The notes beneath the pieces are model-generated. The model ran no database searches. It was given only the letters and a program-made list of their open reading frames with translations, and was not told where the DNA came from. Both the position numbers and the translations under genes were made by a program. From DSUN01 sp035527715 (GTDB lineage: Bacteria > Planctomycetota > PUPC01 > DSUN01): a stretch of 19,902 nucleotides of DNA. The stretch lies in contig DATKZY010000148.1 of the NCBI GenBank assembly GCA_035527715.1, positions 1-19,902 on the forward strand. The letters are read 5' to 3'. Shown here one piece after another: positions 1 through 6,489 of this stretch; position 1 is the stretch's first letter, and each line of letters begins with the position of its first letter.

Positions 1-18
1 CAGGCGTTCGCGTTTTCA

Positions 19-154
19 GCCTCCGAAGGAGGCGAGGGAATGAAGCCCACGGCGATGCTCGGGGAGCCGTGGGTTGACGACCTCCCGTGGCCCAGCCCCC
101 GAAGGGGGCGGCGGAGCCTCAAGCGGCTGGAGAGCTCCGCCACGCCCTACGGGC
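19..154. repeat. Cluster of five modular hairpins
   Basis: Five short perfect stems follow one another with almost no spacing: GCCTCC-gaa-GGAGGC (19-33), CCCACGGC/GCCGTGGG (46-53/66-73), GCCCCC-gaa-GGGGGC (95-109), GGCGGAGC/GCTCCGCC (110-117/134-141) and GCCC-tac-GGGC (144-154). The GAA triloop recurs. A short reading frame at 40-243 only reads through the stems and does not look like a gene. The same style of module is found again at 7212-7416. From memory, similar hairpin strings are common between genes in planctomycete genomes; this was not searched. No mobile enzyme is visible nearby. The remainder, 155-283, holds only the 5' region of the next gene. Confidence 0.75.
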
Positions 155-283
155 GTTCACGTTGCACCCTTGACCGTAGGAGATTACACGCACCCACCGG
201 GCGCACTCGCGCTTGCAATCCGAGGCCAGGGCCGGTAGCGTAGACGGGGCATCCGTCGAGACAGGGAGACAGGAGACCCGCAC

Positions 284-1492
284 ATGACACGGCAAGCGCA
301 AACGACGCGTCGGAGCTTCTTCCGCGGGGCCGCGGCGGCCGCCCTGGCCGCGCCCGTCCTCGTCCGCTCCTCCGCCTTCGGGGCCAACGACCGCATCACC
401 GCGGGCATCATCGGCCTCGGCGGACCGGCCGGCAGCGGCGGCGGCGGGGCGCAGACCATCGCCGTCTGCGACGTCCGCGAGGACAAGATCGGCGGCCGCA
501 GGGACGACAAGAACCTCGGGGTCTACACCGACTTCCGCGAGCTGCTGGCCCGCGACGACATTGACTGCGTCTACATCGGCACGCCCGACCACTGGCACGC
601 CATCCCCGCCATCGAGGCCGCCAAGGCGGGCAAGGACATCTATTGCGAGAAGCCCATGACCCTCACCATCCGCGAGGGCCGGGCCATGGTCAATGCCGTC
701 CGCCAGTACGGCCGCGTCTTCCAGACCGGTTCCCAGCAGCGCTCCGACTACGGCGGCTGCTTCCGCTTTGCCTGCGAAATGGTCCGCTCGGGCCGCATCG
801 GCCAGCTCAAGGAGATCAACTGCAACGTCGGCGGCCCCTCCGTGGACTGCTATCTGCCCGAGGAGCCGGTGCCGGAGGGGCTCGACTGGAACCGCTGGCT
901 CGGCCCCGCCCCCTGGCGGCCCTACAACTCCGGCATCGTGATGGGCGGCCGGTGGCGCGCCTGGCGCGACTACTCGGGCGGCGGCATGACCGACTGGGGC
1001 CACCACCACTTCGACATCGCCCAGTGGGCCCTCGACGCCGACAACTCCGGCCCCGTCGAAATCCATCCGCCCGGCACACTCTCCAACCGCCTCACCTACG
1101 TCTACGCCAACGGGGTGAAAGTCTACCACGGCGGCGGGGGCGGTGGAGGCGTCGTCTTCTTCGGCACCGAGGGCAAGATCGCCGTGGACCGCGGGCCGCT
1201 CCAGTCCTGGCCCGAGAGCATCATGAAAAAGCCCCTCGGCCCCGACGAAGTCCACCTCTACACCGTCACCAACGGCCACAAGGGCAACTTTGTGGACTGC
1301 ATTCGCACGCGCCAGCGCCCGATCTGCGACGTCGAGGTCGGCTGCCGTTCCGTCACCGTCTGCCACCTCGGCAACCTCGCCTACCGCCTCAACCGCCCGC
1401 TCAAGTGGGACCCCGTCAAAGAGGAATTCGTCGGCGACCCCGAGGCCAACCGCTGGCTCGACCGCCCCAAACGCGCCCCGTGGACCATCTGA
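284..1492 (+). CDS. Tat-exported Gfo/Idh/MocA family oxidoreductase
   Basis: Predicted NAD(P)-dependent sugar or polyol oxidoreductase, 402 aa, exported folded by the Tat system. The N-terminus carries a twin-arginine signal (TTRRSFFRG, residues 7-15, then an Ala-rich stretch to about residue 34). The Rossmann domain begins at GIIGLGG (41-47); the family EKP motif is at 122-124 (catalytic lysine K123), and the substrate-side block DWGHHHFDIAQWAL is at 237-250. The start is supported by AGGAG at 271-275, 8 nt before ATG. Exported members of this subfamily are abundant in planctomycetes, usually with unknown substrates. Oddities: the nucleotide-binding region is compact and glycine-rich (GGPAGSGGGGAQ, 46-57) and lacks roughly 15-20 residues that relatives have between the first glycine motif and YTDF (81-84). 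A Gly7 run sits at 283-289. Cofactor binding may be altered, or the segment may be mis-assembled. Substrate unknown. Confidence 0.93.
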   Translation: MTRQAQTTRRSFFRGAAAAALAAPVLVRSSAFGANDRITAGIIGLGGPAGSGGGGAQTIAVCDVREDKIGGRRDDKNLGVYTDFRELLARDDIDCVYIGTPDHWHAIPAIEAAKAGKDIYCEKPMTLTIREGRAMVNAVRQYGRVFQTGSQQRSDYGGCFRFACEMVRSGRIGQLKEINCNVGGPSVDCYLPEEPVPEGLDWNRWLGPAPWRPYNSGIVMGGRWRAWRDYSGGGMTDWGHHHFDIAQWALDADNSGPVEIHPPGTLSNRLTYVYANGVKVYHGGGGGGGVVFFGTEGKIAVDRGPLQSWPESIMKKPLGPDEVHLYTVTNGHKGNFVDCIRTRQRPICDVEVGCRSVTVCHLGNLAYRLNRPLKWDPVKEEFVGDPEANRWLDRPKRAPWTI

Positions 1493-1520
1493 CGCGGCGG
1501 GGTCGCACGTGTTGGTGGTT

Positions 1521-1538
1521 CCGCCTTCAGGCGGTCTT
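1521..1538 (+). terminator. Hairpin 29 nt after the oxidoreductase; repeat copy A
   Basis: CCGCC-ttca-GGCGG followed by TCTTGGTTGT lies 29 nt after the oxidoreductase stop and could end its transcript. The same 18 bases occur in opposite orientation at 2437-2454, so it is also a dispersed repeat. The T-run is weak, hence terminator function is only a suggestion. Confidence 0.45.
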
Positions 1539-1552
1539 GGTTGTCGTTGCCG

Positions 1553-1580
1553 GGTGTTGGGTGTTCGGTGGTCGGTGGTC
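1553..1580. repeat. Heptamer tandem repeat (GGTGKTS)4
   Basis: Four consecutive 7-bp units: GGTGTTG, GGTGTTC, GGTGGTC, GGTGGTC. They lie in the spacer between the convergent ends of the oxidoreductase and the phosphoesterase genes. Two other heptamer families occur at 8808, 15654, 16661 and 16716 (GACGCGT) and at 16272 (TCCSCAY). Confidence 0.75.
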
Positions 1581-1632
1581 GGGGCCTTCTGGGCAACTGC
1601 CAAGAGACCCGGTAAGTGTAGGGCTGCTCATG

Positions 1633-2424
1633 TCAACGAGGGGGCGTGCCGGGCACAACGCGGCCGACCTCTTTCTCGAGGGGAACGGCTTCCTGCTCGA
1701 TGCGGTCCTCGAGGACCTTGAAGAGGCGGTAGCCGAGGCCCTTGTCGTCGCGGAACCGGGCCGTGCCGGGCGAGACGTAGATGGTGAAGCCCTTGCCCGG
1801 CAGCTCGCGGGTCGTGTGCTCGTGGCCGCAGAGGACCGCGGCGATGCGGTGCTTCGCGAGAACCGCGTCCATCGGCGGCCGGGCGGCGAGGGTGTGGTGC
1901 ATGACGAGGAAGGTGTGCGTGCGCTTCTGCCGCTGGGCGTCCTCCAGTGCCGCCTCCAGCCACTTCCATAGTTCCTGGCCCTTTGGGTCGTCGCGGTCCG
2001 GGTGCGCCATGAAGTCGTTCGAGTCCAGGCAGATGAAGTCGCAGTTGTTGTGGGTGAAGACGTAGCGGCGGGGGCCGAAGTGCTTCTCGAACCACCGCGG
2101 CGCGTCGTGGTTGCCCGGCACCAGCTTCACGGGCATCTTGAACAGCTTCAGGCAGTCCTGGAACGCCTCAAGCTCTTCGTCAGCGCCATTGCGCGTGAGG
2201 TCGCCGGCCACGACGACAAGCTCGGCCCCGATAGCGTTCGCCCGCTGGGCCAGGAGCGCGAAGCGCTCGGCCGTGCTCTTCACGTCCGGCTTCCTCAGCT
2301 CCGGGTCGCCGGCGTGGATGAAGACGAAGGGATTGAAACCCTCGCCGGCCGCCGCCAGCCTCGAGGCGAGCAGGACCCACAACCCTGCGCCCAACGCCGC
2401 GCGGCGAACGATACGCACGGGCAC
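1633..2424 (-). CDS. Secreted calcineurin-like metallophosphoesterase
   Basis: Predicted binuclear-metal phosphoesterase, up to 263 aa, acting outside the cytoplasm. A signal peptide (RIVRR, hydrophobic AALGAGLWVLLASRLAAA, cleavage near residue 26) precedes the domain. Motifs in order: GDPEL (39-43, in the place of the usual DxH metal motif and resembling the ADPQ form of some relatives), GDLTRNG (74-80), GNHD (104-107), HH (176-177) and GHEH (200-203). Length and motif order match compact Ser/Thr-phosphatase-like or cyclic-nucleotide-phosphodiesterase-like members; substrate unknown. Both possible starts are GTG. The longer one (2424) abuts its Shine-Dalgarno sequence, whereas GTG at 2418 has GGAGAGGA 6 nt upstream and is probably the true start (261 aa). 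The gene is divergent from 2545-4605 with an overlapping promoter, and is flanked by inverted copies of an 18-bp repeat. Confidence 0.9.
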   Translation of the reverse strand: MPVRIVRRAALGAGLWVLLASRLAAAGEGFNPFVFIHAGDPELRKPDVKSTAERFALLAQRANAIGAELVVVAGDLTRNGADEELEAFQDCLKLFKMPVKLVPGNHDAPRWFEKHFGPRRYVFTHNNCDFICLDSNDFMAHPDRDDPKGQELWKWLEAALEDAQRQKRTHTFLVMHHTLAARPPMDAVLAKHRIAAVLCGHEHTTRELPGKGFTIYVSPGTARFRDDKGLGYRLFKVLEDRIEQEAVPLEKEVGRVVPGTPPR

Positions 2425-2436
2425 TCCTCTCCAGAA

Positions 2437-2454
2437 AAGACCGCCTGAAGGCGG
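2437..2454 (-). repeat. 18-bp hairpin repeat, copy B
   Basis: AAGACCGCCTGAAGGCGG, the exact reverse complement of 1521-1538. It lies in the leader of the phosphoesterase transcript, between its predicted promoter and start codon. Together the two copies bracket the gene as inverted repeats. Confidence 0.8.
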
Positions 2455-2480
2455 GACTACGAACGGGCCGATGGCCTTCC

Positions 2481-2510
2481 TTGACTCTACCGCGTAGTTC
2501 TTGGTATATC
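2481..2510 (+). promoter_or_regulatory. Predicted sigma70-type promoter of the PcRGLX-like gene
   Basis: TTGACT (2481-2486), 18 bp, TATATC (2505-2510), 34 nt upstream of the ATG at 2545. It overlaps a promoter reading the other way. Confidence 0.6.
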
Positions 2511-2512
2511 AA
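2484..2512 (-). promoter_or_regulatory. Predicted overlapping promoter of the phosphoesterase gene
   Basis: On the minus strand TTGATA (2512-2507), 17 bp, TAGAGT (2489-2484). Each -10 overlaps the -35 of the opposite promoter, so the two polymerases would compete for one site. Confidence 0.5.
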
Positions 2513-2544
2513 GCCTCAGTCACCGGGAGGAAGGAGGCCATGTC

Positions 2545-4605
2545 ATGAACACCTGCCGATTGCCTGCGTGGAGGCTGGGCCTGTTGTTGGTGGCGTTCGC
2601 GTTCCCGGCCTGGGCGGGCGAGGTCGCGAGCGTCGAGGTCCGGAACCTGAGCGGCCGGGCGCTGGAGAACGTGCCCGTCACGTTCGGCTTGGCCTTTCGA
2701 AAGGGCGACGTTCCGCAAGGCCAGATGCTCCACTGCGCCGTCGGCGATGGCCGGGCGCAGGTTGATGTGAAGCGGGTCCACGAGGATGGCTCGCCGCGCT
2801 TCGCCGTCGTCTCCGCGCTCCTGCCCAGCTTGCCCGCCAACGGCTCGGCGACGCTGAAGCTGGTGGCCGGCCCGGCGGCCCCGAGCCCGGCGCTGCCGCC
2901 CGTCATGCTCGACCAGCTCCTGAAGACCGACTTCGATGCGGCCGTCTCGCTCACCTTCCCCGACGGCACGGCTCGCTCGGCCAGCGCGCGAGCCATGCTC
3001 AAACAGGCGAGCGATGGCGCCAGGATGTGGCTCGGCGGCCCCGTGGCCTCCGAGTGGCTCGTCGCCGGGCCGCCCGCCGACAAGGACGGGAAGCCCGACG
3101 ACGACCTGAGCGTGCAGTTCCACGTGCGGGCCTACGCGGGCTGCAAGCGCGTCCGCGTGTCGGTGGTCGTCGAGAACTGCTGGGACACGTGGGCGGGCAA
3201 CATCCGCTACGACGCCGCCGTGTCGCTGGGCGGCAAGGAGGTCTTCGCCGCGAAGGCCGTAGACCATCGTCGCCTGTCGCGCTGGCGCAAGGTCTTCTGG
3301 TGGGGCGGCGAAGAGCCGCCCGTGCACGTCGTGCCCGACCTCGCCCGTCTCGCCGCCACGGGCGCCCTGCCGAACTACGACACCACCCTGCCCGCAACGC
3401 CGCACGACTGGCAGATGAAGCGCGACCTCGGCCTGACCGGCCCGCTCTGGGAGATCATGGGCCACGGCTCCCTCACCGCTTACATGCCCACGACCGGCGG
3501 CCGCCCCGAGATCGGCCCCTACCCCGCCTGGACCGTCCGCTACCTGCTCCACAAGGACCCGCGGGGCCGCGACCTCGTGCTCGCCAACGGCGACCTGGCC
3601 GGCTCCTGGCCCATCCACGTCCGCGCCCGCAAGACCGGCCGCATCATGACCATTGACGACCGCCCCGACTTCTGGCTCGACGGCCGCGGCAAGGACAAGC
3701 CGGCCTGGAAGCCCGACCGCACGCCGCCTGATCCTTCGACTTCGCTCAGGACAGGCCCCAAGCAGCCGAAGCTCTCGCCCGACCTCGCGCACCAGGGCTC
3801 GTTCGCCTACGTGCCCTACCTCCTCACGGGCGACTTCTACTACCTCGAAGAGGCGTACTACTGGGCGGGCTACTGCCTCATCGCCACCTGGCCCTCGCCG
3901 CGCGGGGGCGCGAAGGGCATCATCGCCGGCCAGATTCGCGGCGACGCCTGGGCGCTCCGCAACATCGCCGACGCCGCCTGGATCGCCCCGACCGACGCCC
4001 CCGAGGGCCGCTACCTCGACGAGAAGCTCCGCAACAACATCGCCGACCGCATCCGCCGCATGTACGGGCCGCCCGAGTTCAGCAAGCTCGGCTTCTGGGG
4101 GCCGCGAACCATCCCCGACGCCCGCATCCAGAACGCCGCCAACCCCAACTGGATCGTCACCGCCCCCTGGGAGCACGACTACCTCATCTGGAGCTTTCAT
4201 CACCTTGTCGAGTTGGGCTGGCCCGACGCCGCGAAGCTGCGCGACTACGAACTCCGCTGGCGCGTCGGCTCTCTCACCAACGCCCCCGACTTCGACCCCA
4301 TGCTCGCCACGCCCTACCGCATGGTCGTCGGCGAGAAGGGTCCCGGCGGGGCCGTCCGCTTCTACGACGACTGGAAGAAGCTCGGCGAGGAGAACGCCAG
4401 GCTCAGCAAGCCCGGCCTCACGAACTACGGCGGCGGCTACTCCTACTCCGCCCGTGCCGCCGTCATCTGCGGCATAGACGGCGGCTTCCCCAAGGCCCGC
4501 GAGGCCCTCCAGTGGCTCGACGCCAACCTCTCGAAGCCGCGTGATGCCATGGCCAAGGATCCCCTCTGGGCCATCCAGCCGCGCGCCACGCCAGGCGCCC
4601 ACTAG
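2545..4605 (+). CDS. Secreted PcRGLX/YetA-like putative polysaccharide-active protein
   Basis: 686 aa, exported: signal peptide 1-24 (RLGLLLVAFAFPAWA|GE). Residues about 27-107 (VEVRNLSGRALENVPVTFG ... EDGSPRF ... LLPSLPANGSATLKL) resemble the N-terminal RIFT-barrel domain of PcRGLX/YetA-like exo-rhamnogalacturonan-lyase relatives, where 'property of good form' strands and a DGS turn recur. The middle is beta-rich with aromatic patches (WRKVFWWGGEE, about 247-257). The C-terminal half, from about 425 (DFYYLEEAYYWAGYCLIATW), looks helical with an alpha/alpha-toroid pattern. I cannot point to proven catalytic residues, so lyase activity is an inference. The start is fixed by AAGGAGG at 2531-2537, 7 nt upstream; an ATG at 2540 opens only a three-codon frame. 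A dispersed repeat (3729-3756) adds the residues DPSTSLRTGP (about 395-404). It could degrade pectin side chains together with the pectate-lyase-fold protein downstream. Confidence 0.75.
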   Translation: MNTCRLPAWRLGLLLVAFAFPAWAGEVASVEVRNLSGRALENVPVTFGLAFRKGDVPQGQMLHCAVGDGRAQVDVKRVHEDGSPRFAVVSALLPSLPANGSATLKLVAGPAAPSPALPPVMLDQLLKTDFDAAVSLTFPDGTARSASARAMLKQASDGARMWLGGPVASEWLVAGPPADKDGKPDDDLSVQFHVRAYAGCKRVRVSVVVENCWDTWAGNIRYDAAVSLGGKEVFAAKAVDHRRLSRWRKVFWWGGEEPPVHVVPDLARLAATGALPNYDTTLPATPHDWQMKRDLGLTGPLWEIMGHGSLTAYMPTTGGRPEIGPYPAWTVRYLLHKDPRGRDLVLANGDLAGSWPIHVRARKTGRIMTIDDRPDFWLDGRGKDKPAWKPDRTPPDPSTSLRTGPKQPKLSPDLAHQGSFAYVPYLLTGDFYYLEEAYYWAGYCLIATWPSPRGGAKGIIAGQIRGDAWALRNIADAAWIAPTDAPEGRYLDEKLRNNIADRIRRMYGPPEFSKLGFWGPRTIPDARIQNAANPNWIVTAPWEHDYLIWSFHHLVELGWPDAAKLRDYELRWRVGSLTNAPDFDPMLATPYRMVVGEKGPGGAVRFYDDWKKLGEENARLSKPGLTNYGGGYSYSARAAVICGIDGGFPKAREALQWLDANLSKPRDAMAKDPLWAIQPRATPGAH
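3729..3756. repeat. Dispersed repeat embedded in frame
   Basis: TGATCCTTCGACTTCGCTCA followed by GGACAGGC. On the other strand it reads CCTGAGCGAAGTCGAAGG, a sequence I recall as highly repeated in environmental bacterial genomes (reverse-strand translation VLSEVEG). Here it sits in frame in a Pro/Lys-rich linker of the 2545-4605 protein. Recognition is from memory. Confidence 0.6.
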
Positions 4606-4892
4606 CGCTACAACGCTGGAACCTGTCGCGGAGGACCCATATCGCCGCAGGCCGCTAGACTTCAGATGACATGATCAATTCCCCCGCCTGCGGATTTGAT
4701 CATGTGAACCGTTCCCCTCCCCTCCGCGATGGGAGCCATAAGTATTGGTTCCATAGCGTGTTACGCCATTTCTTCGGCAGCCCTGAGGGGAGGTTTTACC
4801 CTCTTCACATGATCAGCTCCATGCCCACTCCTCCAAGCACTTGTCCCGCAATGCGTTATAGTGTTCCAGCGGCCCGAACCGCGCTGCGCTAG
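4602..4892. repeat. Nested palindromic element, about 290 bp, no gene
   Basis: Concentric inverted repeats: CTAGCGC 4602-4608 with GCGCTAG 4886-4892; CGCTGGAAC 4614-4622 with GTTCCAGCG 4863-4871; TGATCATGTGAA 4697-4708 with TTCACATGATCA 4804-4815; CCTCCCCTC 4716-4724 with GAGGGGAGG 4785-4793; and a central stem 4725-4739 with 4744-4758 (11 Watson-Crick pairs, a G-T pair, loop AAGT). A competing hairpin pairs ACATGATCAA 4669-4678 with TTGATCATGT 4696-4705. The outer left arm covers the TAG stop of the preceding gene. Base composition looks less GC-rich than the neighbouring genes. It may be a MITE-like element or a structured RNA. The only reading frame here (minus strand, 4813-4998, 61 aa) resembles nothing I know. 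Confidence 0.6.
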
Positions 4893-5352
4893 ATGGCCAA
4901 CTTGCGTGCCCGCCCTGCTGGACGCCGAACGACAGCCGACAGGCCGCCAACCGGCCCCGCCGAGTCACGAACAGAGATTGGCCCCATTCCGACCCCAATA
5001 GAGGCCTACCCGCTTCTTGCCACGGAGCTTATGGGTGTCAGGCGCCGAAGCCGAAGGCCCGCTGGGGGCCTGCGAGGCGAAGAGGGGGCCTGTGGTACGG
5101 TACGACTTCGGTCGCGCGGCGGCCACTGGGTGCATGCGTCAGCCTGTTGGAGTGCGGCGGCTTGACGCCGCTTTTGGCTTAGCCGACGCGTGGCCCAAGA
5201 GAGCCGCGCTACCTGGGGCCGATGTGATCCACAAGGGTGACGGAGGCTGTTGGCGCGGGGGCTTCGGCAACCCACAGCGGTCTCAAGCGACCGCACTCCA
5301 ACAGGCTGCCGCACGTGACGGGAGGTGGGGCCGCAAGGAGGGCGCGAAGGGC
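4893..5352. other. Gene-free stretch with an inverted repeat pair
   Basis: No convincing gene. The 18-bp sequence CAGCCTGTTGGAGTGCGG at 5140-5157 recurs as its exact reverse complement at 5291-5308. Each arm continues inward into its own hairpin: GCGGCG-gcttga-CGCCGC (5154-5171) and GCGGTC-tcaagc-GACCGC (5277-5294). A third relative sits at 8877-8906. Frames crossing this stretch translate only the repeats. I see nothing else in 4893-5139 or 5309-5352. Confidence 0.7.
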
Positions 5353-6333
5353 TTAGGCCCGGCGCCTTCTCCTGCGAAGCAACGCGGCAACAGCGATGCC
5401 AAGCAGGCTCACCGTAGCAGGTTCAGGTACCTCTGTACTCTCCAGGGAACCTGCGAGACGAAAACCGGTGTCGTAGTACCCGTCCGACGGCTCGCTGCTG
5501 AACCGAAACGAGGCCGACAGGGAGATCGCAAGGCTCAACCACGACCCGCCCCGAAGGCCGCGGGACGAGCCAATCGCCGTCTCGTTCCACTCCCACAGGT
5601 TCCCGCCCTGGTCGAACGTGCCGTAGGCGCTCTCGGAGTTCTCGTGAGCGCCCACCAACGTCATCCAGTAAGGGCTGCCGATTGTGTAGTCGCCATTGTA
5701 GTAAGTGGCGTTGTTCCCGGGGTCGGGGTCAATCAGGTCATTGCTTGGCGCCGAGTCGCTCATCGTGGGATATGTCCAGTATCCCGGCACGCCCTTGTTC
5801 GGGTCGTAGTAGGCGGCCTTGTACCACTCGTCCTCCGTGGGGATGAAGAAGAGCGCACCGGGCTGGCGCGCGAAGGTGGCCTGGTTGCCGATGCCGGTGT
5901 AGGCGCCGGTCTCCGTGTCGCCGCCTCCCTGCCCGTTGTTCATCCAGTTGGCGAAGCGAGCGATGTCCCAGAAGCTCACGTAGTTCACCGGGCGGCTGTT
6001 CCAGTTCGCGTCCCCGCCCTTGGCGGCGTATACCCACGGGGCGCCGCCTGTCCCTGAGCCGCTACGGCTGATCCCGCCATACGCGCCGGCCATGTCGGTG
6101 TTGTATAGCCCGTTGGGGTCGCCGACCGCTGCCTTGTTGGTGAGGAACTCGCGGTACTGCGCGTTGGTGATCTCGTATCTGCCGATGCGGTACTCGTAGG
6201 CCACAGCGCCGTAGCCCGTGTCGTCCGGCGCGTTCGGCGCGTCGCCCACAGTCACCCAGTCAATGGTCACAGCCTGTGCCGCCGCGCAAAGCGCCAGCAT
6301 CAAGAAGAAGATGAGGCCCCCACTGCTTTTCAT
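5353..6333 (-). CDS. PEP-CTERM protein with formylglycine-enzyme-like (SUMF1) domain
   Basis: 326 aa, predicted to be exported and processed at the envelope by an exosortase system. Signal peptide 1-21 (KSSGGLIFFLMLALCAAAQA). A FGE-sulfatase/C-type-lectin-like domain spans about 40-296: YRIGRYEITNAQYREFL (48-64), RPVNYVSFWDIARFANWMN (114-132), IPTEDEWYKAAYY (164-176), GNLWEWNE (244-251), LRGGSWL (260-266), GFRLAG (290-295). The C-terminus is a PEP-CTERM signal: VPEP (302-305), a hydrophobic helix to about 319, then RRRRRR (320-325). The start at 6333 has AAGGAGG 6 nt upstream; longer in-frame starts lack one and would bury the signal peptide. The active-site cysteines of true formylglycine-generating enzymes are absent (the RGGSW segment is followed by Ser/Ala), so it is probably a structural or ligand-binding protein. 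Its promoter contains a 14-base homopolymer. Confidence 0.9.
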   Translation of the reverse strand: MKSSGGLIFFLMLALCAAAQAVTIDWVTVGDAPNAPDDTGYGAVAYEYRIGRYEITNAQYREFLTNKAAVGDPNGLYNTDMAGAYGGISRSGSGTGGAPWVYAAKGGDANWNSRPVNYVSFWDIARFANWMNNGQGGGDTETGAYTGIGNQATFARQPGALFFIPTEDEWYKAAYYDPNKGVPGYWTYPTMSDSAPSNDLIDPDPGNNATYYNGDYTIGSPYWMTLVGAHENSESAYGTFDQGGNLWEWNETAIGSSRGLRGGSWLSLAISLSASFRFSSEPSDGYYDTGFRLAGSLESTEVPEPATVSLLGIAVAALLRRRRRRA

Positions 6334-6421
6334 CCCCGGCCTCCTTATCTCTGGCCTGCCGTCTGGCGGCATACGCGACAATAGGTAAAGCCGCCGTGCC
6401 GATACTCCGGCGTCGCGCAGC

Positions 6422-6453
6422 ATTGTAGTCCCCCCCCCCCCCCGAAAAGTCAA
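6422..6453 (-). promoter_or_regulatory. Predicted promoter with G14 tract in the spacer
   Basis: Reading the minus strand: TTGACT (6453-6448), a 20-bp spacer made of TTTC, fourteen G and AC (6447-6428), then TACAAT (6427-6422), about 88 nt before the ATG of the PEP-CTERM gene. Both hexamers are close to consensus, but the spacer is 3 bp longer than the 17 bp optimum. The other promoters proposed in this window have 17 or 18 bp. A change in the number of G residues would tune or switch the promoter. Confidence 0.65.
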
Positions 6454-6489
6454 GCGCATTCTCCCCGGCTGGCATTTGCATGAGCCCGA

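Noticed and set aside
40..243. Short frame MKPTAMLGEPW...
   Set aside because: It translates the hairpin modules at 19-154; similar spurious products are expected wherever this repeat occurs.
119..1603. Minus-strand 494-codon frame opposite the oxidoreductase
   Set aside because: Antisense shadow of a gene with clear family motifs; Ala/Val/Asp/Gly-rich translation without domains.
4813..4998. Possible small gene or transposase remnant on the minus strand (61 aa)
   Set aside because: No recognisable motif, no convincing ribosome binding site, and partly overlaps the palindromic element.
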